The notes: generated by a model from the letters alone, not told the origin. Positions 25,380 to 31,118 are shown, counted from the stretch's first letter. The stretch: DNA of 45,631 nt from an uncultured Erysipelotrichaceae bacterium (GCA_902768065.1 CACXJP010000004.1:1-45631), one strand, 5' to 3'. Made by a program: numbers and translations.

Positions 25380-25871
25380 ATGGAATATGATTTGTTATTA
25401 GAAAAAATCACTAATTTACTTTCAAGAGTAAATTATGTGGTACTTGCTACTGCAAGTAAAGATGGTGTTGTAACAGCTAGTAAGATGTGTGTTATATCTG
25501 ATGGAACTGCGCTTTATTTTCAAACAGATTCTAACTTTGAAAAAGCAAGAAATATAATGGAAAATCCTAATGTTGCAATAACTATTGAAAATATTTATTT
25601 TAAGGGACATGCTAGTATTATAGGTCATCCATCAAAAAATATATATTTTGTAAATCAGATGAAAGAAAAACATTTTCAAACATATGAAAATTATACAAAT
25701 TTACCAAATCAAATTTTGATAAAAGTAGAACTTACTGAATGTAGGATTTGGGGAATATGGAATAATATAAATGATTGCGATAATAATAAAGAAGAGTCAA
25801 TAAAAGTTTTAAATTTAAAAAATAAACAATTAACAAAAATAAAATGTGATAATTTAAAAGGTGGATACTAA
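25380..25871 (+). CDS. Pyridoxamine 5'-phosphate oxidase family flavoprotein
   Basis: A 163-residue split-barrel protein. The segments VVLATASKDGVVTASKM, ISDGTALYFQTDSNFEKARNI and PNVAITIENIYFKGHASI have the order of the PNPOx-like fold that binds FMN, F420 or haem. It lacks the C-terminal R-[LI]-... motif of true PdxH, so vitamin B6 synthesis is unlikely. It may be a flavin reductase or oxidase acting in the operon pathway. ATG follows CAAGGAAA. Last gene of the five-gene operon. Confidence 0.75.
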   Translation: MEYDLLLEKITNLLSRVNYVVLATASKDGVVTASKMCVISDGTALYFQTDSNFEKARNIMENPNVAITIENIYFKGHASIIGHPSKNIYFVNQMKEKHFQTYENYTNLPNQILIKVELTECRIWGIWNNINDCDNNKEESIKVLNLKNKQLTKIKCDNLKGGY

Positions 25872-25898
25872 TTTATAATATAATGATTTATGTATTTA

Positions 25899-25951
25899 AC
25901 TATCTTTTAGACAAGATAGTAACACACTACCAAGTCGGCATAATGCCAACT
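25899..25951 (-). other. Candidate oriT of MobV (pMV158) type
   Basis: On the minus strand TAGTGTGTTA (25929-25920) equals the known MobM nick sequence TAGTGTG/TTA. As in pMV158 a hairpin lies just 5' of the nick: AGTTGGCAT/ATGCCGACT (25951-25933, one mismatch). An 8-bp hairpin ACTATCTT/AAGATAGT (25899-25906 with 25913-25920) lies on the other side. The match to the nick site is from memory of the literature; function is inferred. It is ~3.4 kb downstream of the mobV pseudogene instead of next to it. Confidence 0.6.
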
Positions 25952-25962
25952 AGGATTGTGTG

Positions 25963-26036
25963 CCAAAGGAGATCCTTTGGGAACCCATTTAAGCACCAAT
26001 ACTACAAACTATCGTAAAGAGTATTGGTGCCTTTTT
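25963..26036 (+). terminator. Tandem hairpins ending in a terminator
   Basis: CCAAAGG/CCTTTGG (25963-25969 with 25974-25980) is followed by a 10-bp perfect stem GCACCAATAC/GTATTGGTGC (25993-26002 with 26021-26030) and CTTTTTATTTT. The second is a good terminator for the folE operon. The GC content exceeds that of its surroundings. Confidence 0.75.
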
Positions 26037-26117
26037 ATTTTGTCTTGCGACTTCATAAAAATGAAAAAAATTCTACTACTTTCATTGCTAACGCAACAAA
26101 ACGTAATATCCTTTTTT

Positions 26118-26152
26118 TATAGAAAAATCTCTAATCTTGCGAAAAGAGATTT
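26118..26152 (-). terminator. Terminator of the XRE gene
   Basis: AAAATCTC/GAGATTTT with T runs on both strands flanking, directly past the minus-strand stop. Confidence 0.6.
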
Positions 26153-26674
26153 TTAATTTTGCTTCGGTAACTTATCATAGTCATATTTATGCTCAGCAAA
26201 TTCTAATTCCTCAAAAGCATATTTTATATCTTCTATTGCCTTATCAATAGTATATAGACTATCTTTATTATCTTTCATGATTTGTAAGTGTTCCATTGTA
26301 TAAAATAGCTTTTGTCTAGCATCACTAATTTTTCTTCTCTTTTGAGAATCAAAATCTAATAAATCTATTTCGGATTTTTTATATTGTTCTATTAATTCTT
26401 TTAAATCTTTTGAAGATTTATTTGCATATTTATCTTTATTAAAATAGAATAGCATTTCATCATAACCTGCAACCTTTAATAATTTTTGTAAAGACATATC
26501 TAATGTTTCAGCAATCTTTCGTAGATCATCAATATCTACTTTTTTTATTTTGCCATTAATTAAGTCATTTAATGTACTTCTACTAATACCTGTTTGTTTA
26601 GCAAGTTCTCTTTGTGAAATACCTTTTTTAATTCTAACATCTTCTATTAAAATTTTAAGTTCTTCTGAGTTCAT
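26153..26674 (-). CDS. XRE family transcriptional regulator
   Basis: A 173-residue regulator. Residues ~5-65 form a Cro/C1-type helix-turn-helix: RIKKGISQRELAKQTGISRS then TLNDLINGK and IDDLRKIAETLDMSLQKLL. The C-terminal ~100 residues are helical and charged with a coiled-coil look, perhaps for oligomerisation or anti-repressor contact; no peptidase motif is seen. It is the only minus-strand gene of the island and is divergent from the winged-helix gene across an operator-rich spacer. Likely represses its own and the neighbouring promoter and keeps the mobilizable element quiet. Confidence 0.85.
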   Translation of the reverse strand: MNSEELKILIEDVRIKKGISQRELAKQTGISRSTLNDLINGKIKKVDIDDLRKIAETLDMSLQKLLKVAGYDEMLFYFNKDKYANKSSKDLKELIEQYKKSEIDLLDFDSQKRRKISDARQKLFYTMEHLQIMKDNKDSLYTIDKAIEDIKYAFEELEFAEHKYDYDKLPKQN

Positions 26675-26763
26675 TTAAACCACATCCTTTTTACTAATAA
26701 ATCATTATAATTACTAGCAATTTTATTCCTCAGTAATTACATTTTAGCACATAATTACGAAAA

Positions 26764-26842
26764 TGTCCAGTTTTTCGGTTAAAATACTTGACATTATTTT
26801 CGGACAATGATATATTTATGCTGTCCGGCATATTGGACGTAC
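26764..26842 (+). promoter_or_regulatory. Divergent control region with TGTCC/GGACA operators
   Basis: TTGACA (26788-26793), a 17-base spacer and TATATT (26811-26816) form a promoter toward the winged-helix gene. Half sites: TGTCC at 26764, CGGACA at 26801 inside the spacer, TGTCCGG at 26822 and TTGGACGTACA at 26833. The CGGACA and TGTCCG sites are inverted, as expected for an XRE dimer. Confidence 0.6.
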
Positions 26843-26862
26843 AGAAAGGAGTGAGTTTATGA

Positions 26863-27120
26863 ATGAGGATTAGACATCTAGAAGTATCAGAAACGATTTG
26901 GAAAGAAAAAAGAATTCCAAAAGAAACGAAATTGATCTACTCATATATTTATACCAAAGGTATGACGCGAATAATCACAGATATAAATGTAGGAGAGATT
27001 CAAAGAGTAGTAAACATCAAGAATAAAGGTTTGAGAAAAAGCCTTAGGATATTAGAAGAATTAAAATATCTAATATATAAGGAATACTCAAACGGAATGT
27101 ACACAATAACACTTAACTAG
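26863..27120 (+). CDS. Winged-helix replication or regulation protein
   Basis: An 85-residue protein that reads IRHLEVSETIWKEKRIPKE, KLIYSYIYTKGM and KGLRKSLRILEELKYLIYKE. This looks like a single winged-helix domain of the kind at the N-terminus of replication initiators. The AAAGGAG site is spaced best for ATG 26859, which reads only four codons; ATG 26863 in the next frame opens the gene, so the start may be shifted by a one-base change. The function is unproven. Confidence 0.5.
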   Translation: MRIRHLEVSETIWKEKRIPKETKLIYSYIYTKGMTRIITDINVGEIQRVVNIKNKGLRKSLRILEELKYLIYKEYSNGMYTITLN

Positions 27121-27395
27121 AAATGTATAAATGAACGCTAGTTATAAGAGGCTCGGTAAGATATTAAGGCTTATATCAGAACCTATCTTATAGAAATATA
27201 AGATAAATACAAGTTTGAACTATAACATATTTCAAAGAACGAATTAAAAGAAATATAAAGGGGTTAGGAAATATGTATGTTATAGCTCAAGCTATTACCA
27301 TAAGAAGAATCTATTCTTCTATAGGGATTTTTACTATGTTTTTAAGTATTGTTTAATATTTCAGCTTGTAGAATCATTTACAAGTTTTTTTATTG
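27121..27395 (+). other. Non-coding stretch with hairpins and a small ORF
   Basis: It contains a 9-bp perfect hairpin with a GAAA loop (27184-27192 with 27197-27205) and a terminator-like CTTGTA/TACAAG stem with T7 near 27,364-27,390. A 27-codon frame (27273-27356, MYVIAQAITIRRIYSS...) follows an AAAGGGG site. It could be a regulatory RNA or replication region; nothing else is recognised. Confidence 0.35.
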
Positions 27396-27619
27396 CCAAA
27401 AATTAAAGGAAATAGAAAAAATAATAAATGAACCTACAATTTTAACTGAATTTAACAGAGAAATTTTTGATACTATTGTTGATAAAATTGTTGTCGGTGA
27501 AGTTTCAGAAACTGGAGAAGTAAAACCTAATGTAATTAGATTTATTTTAAGGACAGGTAAAGAATATAAAACTATAATAAATAATAACAGAAATAAAAAT
27601 GTGTCATTATGTACAAAAG
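27396..27619 (+). pseudogene. Large serine recombinase, C-terminal remnant
   Basis: The frame (open 27349-27675) includes ILTEFNREIFDTIVDKIVV and PNVIRFILRTGKEYK, which match the end of large serine site-specific recombinases, where the pattern 'FD.elfd.lvekv.V' followed by a 'v.F.fk.G' strand is typical. The catalytic Ser domain and most of the zinc and coiled-coil region are missing. It lies at the right edge of the element, where such integrases normally sit, and passes directly into dinD sequence. Confidence 0.7.
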
Positions 27620-27691
27620 ACAGAAAAATTACCAACTCCAAAAACAAGTTTAAAAGAATTAGAAAAAGAGAATAAGAAAATAAAAGAATAG
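27620..27691 (+). pseudogene. dinD copy 2, 3' end
   Basis: Read in the frame ending at TAG 27689, this gives TEKLPTPKTSLKELEKENKK then IKE, aligning with the DinD C-terminus NLHTPNKSLKELEKENLK at 17,870-17,928. It is the missing end of the gene begun at 20,633. Confidence 0.85.
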
Positions 27692-27699
27692 ATAAAATA

Positions 27700-27722
27700 T
27701 GATATAATAATTGTAGGATGTG
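27700..27722 (+). promoter_or_regulatory. Extended -10 promoter with conserved leader
   Basis: TGATATAAT then AATTGTAGGATGTGA. The same promoter plus leader occurs after comEC at 11,347 (one base differs over ~23) and, in part, at 28,924. Shared leaders suggest common ancestry of cassette fronts. Confidence 0.7.
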
Positions 27723-27728
27723 AGCCGT

Positions 27729-28259
27729 ATGAATAAAATTTTAAAAATAATGGATAAACTAAATAGTATAGAATATGGTTTTAAAGATAAAAATGGAAAT
27801 AACTTAATTAATAGTGAAAGATGGGATAAAGAATTTTATAAGTTTTATTTTTTATTAAGTCCAGAAGAATTATTATCAAGTAAATGTGGAGTATGTTGGG
27901 ATCAGGTTGAACTTGAAAGAAAACTATTTAATGATGCTAATATAGATTGTGATACATATTTTATTTATATTGATGATAATGAAAATTTACCATCACATAC
28001 TTTTCTTACATTTCAATTGAATGATAAATATTATTGGTTTGAACATTCTTGGTATGATATGAAAGGAATTCATGAATATAATAATATAGAAACACTTTTA
28101 AACGATGTAAAGATTAAATTCATTGAGAGTAGAAAAAATGAGATAGATTCAAGTTTAAAATATGACACTTATATATATAAATATAACAAGCCAAAATATC
28201 ATATAAATTGTGACGAATTCTATAATTATATAAAAACTCAAGATAAAATTAATATTTAA
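27729..28259 (+). CDS. Transglutaminase-like cysteine hydrolase, putative
   Basis: A 176-residue cytoplasmic protein. CGVCWDQVELERKLF (~57-71) looks like the nucleophile helix of transglutaminase-like proteases. SHTFLTFQLNDKYYWFEHSW supplies a His on the next strands and a Glu/Asp (WFEHSWYD) shortly after, giving a Cys-His-acid order. ATG 27729 is chosen over GTG 27720 because of AGGATG spacing and similarity to the trpF leader. No partner gene is in the cassette. The substrate is unknown and the catalytic assignment is inference. Confidence 0.5.
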   Translation: MNKILKIMDKLNSIEYGFKDKNGNNLINSERWDKEFYKFYFLLSPEELLSSKCGVCWDQVELERKLFNDANIDCDTYFIYIDDNENLPSHTFLTFQLNDKYYWFEHSWYDMKGIHEYNNIETLLNDVKIKFIESRKNEIDSSLKYDTYIYKYNKPKYHINCDEFYNYIKTQDKINI

Positions 28260-28263
28260 TAAA

Positions 28264-28292
28264 CATTAGGTGCTTAAATAAGCATCTTTTTC
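28264..28292 (+). terminator. Rho-independent terminator
   Basis: AGGTGCTT/AAGCATCT with a short loop, then T5. Confidence 0.75.
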
Positions 28293-28312
28293 TTTGTAAA
28301 AAAACATTTTTA

Positions 28313-28911
28313 TTCGACTTACTTTTTGACAATCACCACATGGCGATTATGATCATATGGGGGAAGCAATCAATTTGGTTAATAATTTTGAAGTAGAAAA
28401 AGTAATCTTTAATTGTGGTGAATTTAATGATTTAGAACAAGAATTAATTAAGGTATTAGATAAAAAGAAGATTAAATATTATTCCTGCATTAAAGAATTA
28501 AATATTAATAATAATAATAAATTATATATTTTACAAACAAAAGAATATGATAATGAAAATGATAATAGTAATGTTATTTATACTGAACTAAATGGTTACA
28601 AATTTATGTTTATGGGAGATGCATCTATTACTACTGAAAAAGAAATAATGAATAAATATAGTTTATATGATATAGATGTATTAAAAGTAGGCCATCATGG
28701 ATCTAAAACAAGTAGTAGTGAATCTTTTATAAATAGAATTGATCCAAAATACTCAATAATTAGTGTAGGTAAAAATAATAGGTATGGTCATCCAAATAAA
28801 GAGGTATTAGATAATTTAAAAAATAGTAAGATTTATAGAACTGATCAAGATGGAAGTATTATGTTTAAGATTAAAAATAATAAACTAACGATCAAAACTT
28901 GTAACCCATAG
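28313..28911 (+). pseudogene. comEC 3'-end copy, long type
   Basis: It shares the 5' junction CGACTTACTTTTTGACAAT with the copy at 16,502. The frame is intact from HGDYDHMGEA to the stop, with a one-codon insertion in the Asn run (INNNNKLYIL). No start signal. A TGATATAAT promoter follows the stop. Confidence 0.8.
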
Positions 28912-28923
28912 AGCATATTAATA

Positions 28924-28932
28924 TGATATAAT
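28924..28932 (+). promoter_or_regulatory. Extended -10 promoter of the YdcF-like gene
   Basis: TGATATAAT, 12 bases after the stop of the comEC copy. The leader to ATG 28997 is ~58 bases. Confidence 0.7.
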
Positions 28933-28996
28933 AATTGCAAGAGAATATTAATTATAATAGAAAAATGATATATTTATATAAATGTTTGGAGGAAAT

Positions 28997-29665
28997 ATGA
29001 AATTATCTGATTATAAAAATGTAGAGTTATCTAAAAATATAGTTGATGAAATTGTTTTCAGCAACATTGAAGATACTGGTGAATTTTGTTATTATGCGCT
29101 TGTATTTGGGCATGCAATGTTAATTGTTGAAAGAACATTAAAGGCCGTAGAGATGTATAAACAAAAAAGAGTAAAGAAACTTGTATTTATGGGTGGTGGC
29201 TATGGTGATAGCAATGTATCAAAAGATCATATTCCAGAAGCACATAAAATGCGTGAATTAGCTATAAAAAATGGAGTTAATCCTGATGATATAATAGTAG
29301 AAGATAAATCTAGAAATACTAAAGAAAATATTTTATTTGCGCTAGATTTATTAGATAAATCCAACTTTGACAAAGTTATGCTAATAACAAGCGAATTTCA
29401 TTTAAAAAGGTGTAATGCTCTAATTAAGAAAATTATACCAGGTGTAAGTACTATATTAGTTAAAGCACCAGATGGAATTCACGATAGAGACAATTGGTTT
29501 ATGAGTGACAATATTTGGGATAACAATGGAAAACATGGTAGCGGAAAATCATTAGTTGAAAATGAAGCACGAATATTAATTGAAGGAGCTTGCAATGGCA
29601 CATTAGAAAATTTTGAAGTTAACAATAGACCATACAACTATAATTTAAGAATTATTAATAAATAG
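28997..29665 (+). CDS. YdcF/DUF218 family protein
   Basis: A 222-residue protein without the N-terminal membrane helix common in SanA and ElyC relatives. The DUF218 core is visible: LVFGHAM at the first strand (usual 'vvLGgg'), LVFMGGGYGDSN, PEAHKMRELAIKNGV, IIVEDKSRNTKENI and VMLITSEFHLKRC. The S-R-N-T-x-E-N signature is diagnostic. The family is linked to envelope maintenance and possibly to polyprenyl or nucleotide substrates; the reaction is not settled. The start ATG 28997 follows TTGGAGG. A single-gene cassette. Confidence 0.85.
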   Translation: MKLSDYKNVELSKNIVDEIVFSNIEDTGEFCYYALVFGHAMLIVERTLKAVEMYKQKRVKKLVFMGGGYGDSNVSKDHIPEAHKMRELAIKNGVNPDDIIVEDKSRNTKENILFALDLLDKSNFDKVMLITSEFHLKRCNALIKKIIPGVSTILVKAPDGIHDRDNWFMSDNIWDNNGKHGSGKSLVENEARILIEGACNGTLENFEVNNRPYNYNLRIINK

Positions 29666-29677
29666 TTCTTTTTTTAT
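29649..29677 (+). terminator. Rho-independent terminator
   Basis: AGAATTATT/AATAGTTCT stem overlapping the stop, then T7. Confidence 0.75.
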
Positions 29678-29679
29678 GT

Positions 29680-29844
29680 ACTAACTATTCAGCACCAGTA
29701 GGAAAGAATAACAGATATGGCCATCCAAATAAAGAGGTATTAGAAAATTTAGAGGATTCAAAAATATATAGAACAGATCAAAATGGTAGTATTATGTTTA
29801 CGATTAAGAATAATAAATTAAATATTGAAAAATGTATACCATAA
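29680..29844 (+). pseudogene. comEC 3'-end remnant, short type
   Basis: Begins ACTAACTATTCAG then CCAGTAGGAAAGAATAAC, as in the copies at 12,083 and 20,450. The frame is intact through VGKNNRYGHPNKEVLENL to CIP and TAA. Confidence 0.8.
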
Positions 29845-29859
29845 AAATAAATAATATAT

Positions 29860-29865
29860 TATAAT
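29860..29865 (+). promoter_or_regulatory. -10 box of the small cargo gene at 29,885
   Basis: TATAAT, 16 bases after the stop of the comEC remnant, without the TG extension. Confidence 0.5.
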
Positions 29866-29884
29866 ATTATCAGGAGAAAATGAT

Positions 29885-30142
29885 ATGAAAGAAGAAATGA
29901 TAACTATTGCCAAGAAACCCGGAGTAAAGGATTGTGTTAGAATTAGTAGTGTGAATGATATTCCTGATTTTTTGAAAGAAGTTGTAAGAGTTGATGGGGA
30001 AAATTTGGTTCTTGATTGTCTTGAAGGAGAAGAAAGATGTCCATTGAGTTCAGTAATTGCTTTTGAAAAATTAGAAAGTGGAAAAATGAACGTAAGTCAC
30101 CACATGGAGACTACGATCATATGGGAGAAGCAATTAATTTAG
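29885..30142 (+). CDS. Small hypothetical protein, 3' end replaced by a comEC fragment
   Basis: Codons 1-~69 encode a small acidic protein (MKEEMITIAKKPGVKD, VNDIPDFLKEVVRVDGEN, CPLSSVIAFEKL). The frame then runs, without a terminator, into the comEC copy at ~30,089 and stops out of frame at 30,140. Its natural C-terminus is therefore lost and the last ~17 residues are comEC DNA in the wrong frame. Ribosome site CAGGAG. No family recognised. A protein could still be made. Confidence 0.5.
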   Translation: MKEEMITIAKKPGVKDCVRISSVNDIPDFLKEVVRVDGENLVLDCLEGEERCPLSSVIAFEKLESGKMNVSHHMETTIIWEKQLI

Positions 30143-30240
30143 TGGAAAACATTAAAGTAGAGAAAGTTATATTCAACTGTGGGAAGTCCAATTATTTAGA
30201 AAAGGAGTTAATCAAGGTATTGAATAGAAAAAAAATAAAA
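30089..30240 (+). pseudogene. comEC fragment, truncated at both ends
   Basis: Begins GAACGTAAGTCACCACATGG. It is almost identical over ~150 bases to the start of the copy at 19,022 (KVEKVIFNCGKSNYLEKEL, then KVLNRKKIK) and breaks off there. It is the last comEC copy of the array and is followed by a terminator and the second trpF-like gene. Confidence 0.8.
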
Positions 30241-30265
30241 TTTTAGAAAAATAAAATATATTAAA

Positions 30266-30289
30266 GCTGACTCTTGAGTCAGTTTTTAT
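30266..30289 (+). terminator. Rho-independent terminator
   Basis: CTGACTC/GAGTCAG with T5, after the truncated comEC fragment. Confidence 0.8.
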
Positions 30290-30310
30290 TTATAAGTAGC
30301 ATTATAAGTA

Positions 30311-30319
30311 TGATATAAT
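30311..30319 (+). promoter_or_regulatory. Extended -10 promoter of trpF-like copy 2
   Basis: TGATATAAT ahead of a GGGTGA ribosome site. Confidence 0.75.
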
Positions 30320-30337
30320 AGCCATGGGTGAAGAATT

Positions 30338-30982
30338 GTGAAAGTAAAAATATGTGCTAATACAAGTGTAGATGAAGCTAAAATGTGTATAGATGCTGGA
30401 GCGAATATAATAGGAATTTTAGTTGGTCAAGAACATACAAGTGATGATTTTGTTGATAAAGAAAATGCTAAAAAAATATGTGACTATGTAAATAAAAAAT
30501 GTGATGTATCGTTAGTTACGCACTTGACGAATGCAGATGAAATTATTGAATTAACAAAATATATTGGAAATAATATAATTCAATTGCATTCAGATATTGC
30601 TGAAAGTGAAGTAGAGAAAATAAAAAATATTTTACCAAATATAGAATTAGTTAGATTAATTCATGTAGCAAGTGATGGAACTATTTGTACTGATTACAAA
30701 AAAATGATATATGCAGATTATTATTTATTGGATAGTTTTAATTTGAAAACTAATCAAGTAGGAGGAACAGGTCTAACACACGATTGGCATAAGAGCGCTG
30801 AATTAATAAAAAAATTAAATAAACCAACTTTTTTAGCTGGTGGTTTAAATCCAGATAATGTTAATATTGCGATAAAGATAGCTATGCCATATGGTGTAGA
30901 TGTTAATAGTGGCTGTAAAAATGAGACTGGTAAAAAAGATAGAGAAAAAGTAAAACAATTTGTTGCTAATGCAAAGGCATAG
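30338..30982 (+). CDS. Phosphoribosylanthranilate isomerase-like protein, copy 2
   Basis: A 214-residue paralogue of the protein at 11,376, about 85% identical by eye, with the same KICANTS, LLDSF, QVGGTGLTHDW, LAGGLNPDN and VDVNSGCK motifs. It starts with GTG, six bases after GGGTGA. All active-site positions seen in copy 1 are kept, so both are probably functional. It lies directly after the last comEC fragment just as copy 1 lies after intact comEC. Tryptophan synthesis is not supported by neighbours. Confidence 0.75.
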   Translation: MKVKICANTSVDEAKMCIDAGANIIGILVGQEHTSDDFVDKENAKKICDYVNKKCDVSLVTHLTNADEIIELTKYIGNNIIQLHSDIAESEVEKIKNILPNIELVRLIHVASDGTICTDYKKMIYADYYLLDSFNLKTNQVGGTGLTHDWHKSAELIKKLNKPTFLAGGLNPDNVNIAIKIAMPYGVDVNSGCKNETGKKDREKVKQFVANAKA

Positions 30983-31001
30983 ATTAGTTAGAATCTAATG
31001 A

Positions 31002-31024
31002 TAAAAGCTACGAAAGTAGTTTTC
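31002..31024 (+). terminator. Rho-independent terminator
   Basis: AAAAGCTAC/GTAGTTTT with GAAA loop. Confidence 0.75.
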
Positions 31025-31086
31025 TTCTTTGTATTATAATAAGAATAGAGATTAAAATATTGGCTAAAGAACAATTAAAATTTTTA

Positions 31087-31095
31087 TGCTATAAT
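31087..31095 (+). promoter_or_regulatory. Extended -10 promoter
   Basis: TGCTATAAT, 24 bases before ATG 31119, with TTAGGGGAG as ribosome site. Confidence 0.75.
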
Positions 31096-31118
31096 GGTTC
31101 TAGTTAGGGGAGTTTATT

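Larger units (their letters stand above)
20994..27619 (+). mobile_element. Mobilizable element inserted in dinD copy 2
   Basis: The 6.6 kb between the two dinD pieces contains a mobV relaxase gene with a premature stop, a pMV158-type nick site, a divergent XRE/winged-helix pair, the C-terminal part of a large serine recombinase at the right edge, and a five-gene metabolic operon. This is the gene set of an integrative mobilizable element or integrated plasmid. The left edge is set where dinD homology stops. The right edge is where the dinD reading frame resumes. Exact att sites cannot be seen because ~130 dinD codons were lost. The recombinase remnant suggests the element is immobile by itself. 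Confidence 0.7.
10755..30245 (+). repeat. Dispersed array of comEC 3'-end repeats separating cargo genes
   Basis: Nine copies of the comEC 3' end, one in the intact gene and eight detached, lie on the plus strand across ~19.5 kb. Long copies begin near CACCACATGGAGA (comEC codon 488) at about 14,465, 16,525, 19,038, 28,334 and 30,098. Short copies begin near CCAGTTGGAAAGAATAAC (codon 629) at about 12,098, 20,468 and 29,694. Most copies end at the comEC stop. Cargo between them is co-oriented except the XRE gene inside the nested mobile element. The arrangement recalls integron or SCC-type arrays, but the repeat is protein-coding and no dedicated recombinase is present. Confidence 0.85.

Noticed and set aside
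14449..28911. The long comEC copies as stand-alone MBL enzymes
   Set aside because: Each lacks the first half of the fold (DVGQGDS strand region), has no ribosome site, and follows a terminator. The ATGs available are in non-homologous junction DNA or inside the motif.
10755..30245. CRISPR or classical tandem repeats
   Set aside because: The repeats are 100-590 bp, protein-coding, diverged, and separated by whole genes. There are no short identical repeats with uniform spacers and no cas genes.
10755..30245. A true integron
   Set aside because: No tyrosine integron integrase, no attC-type palindromic sites, and cassettes carry their own promoters and terminators.
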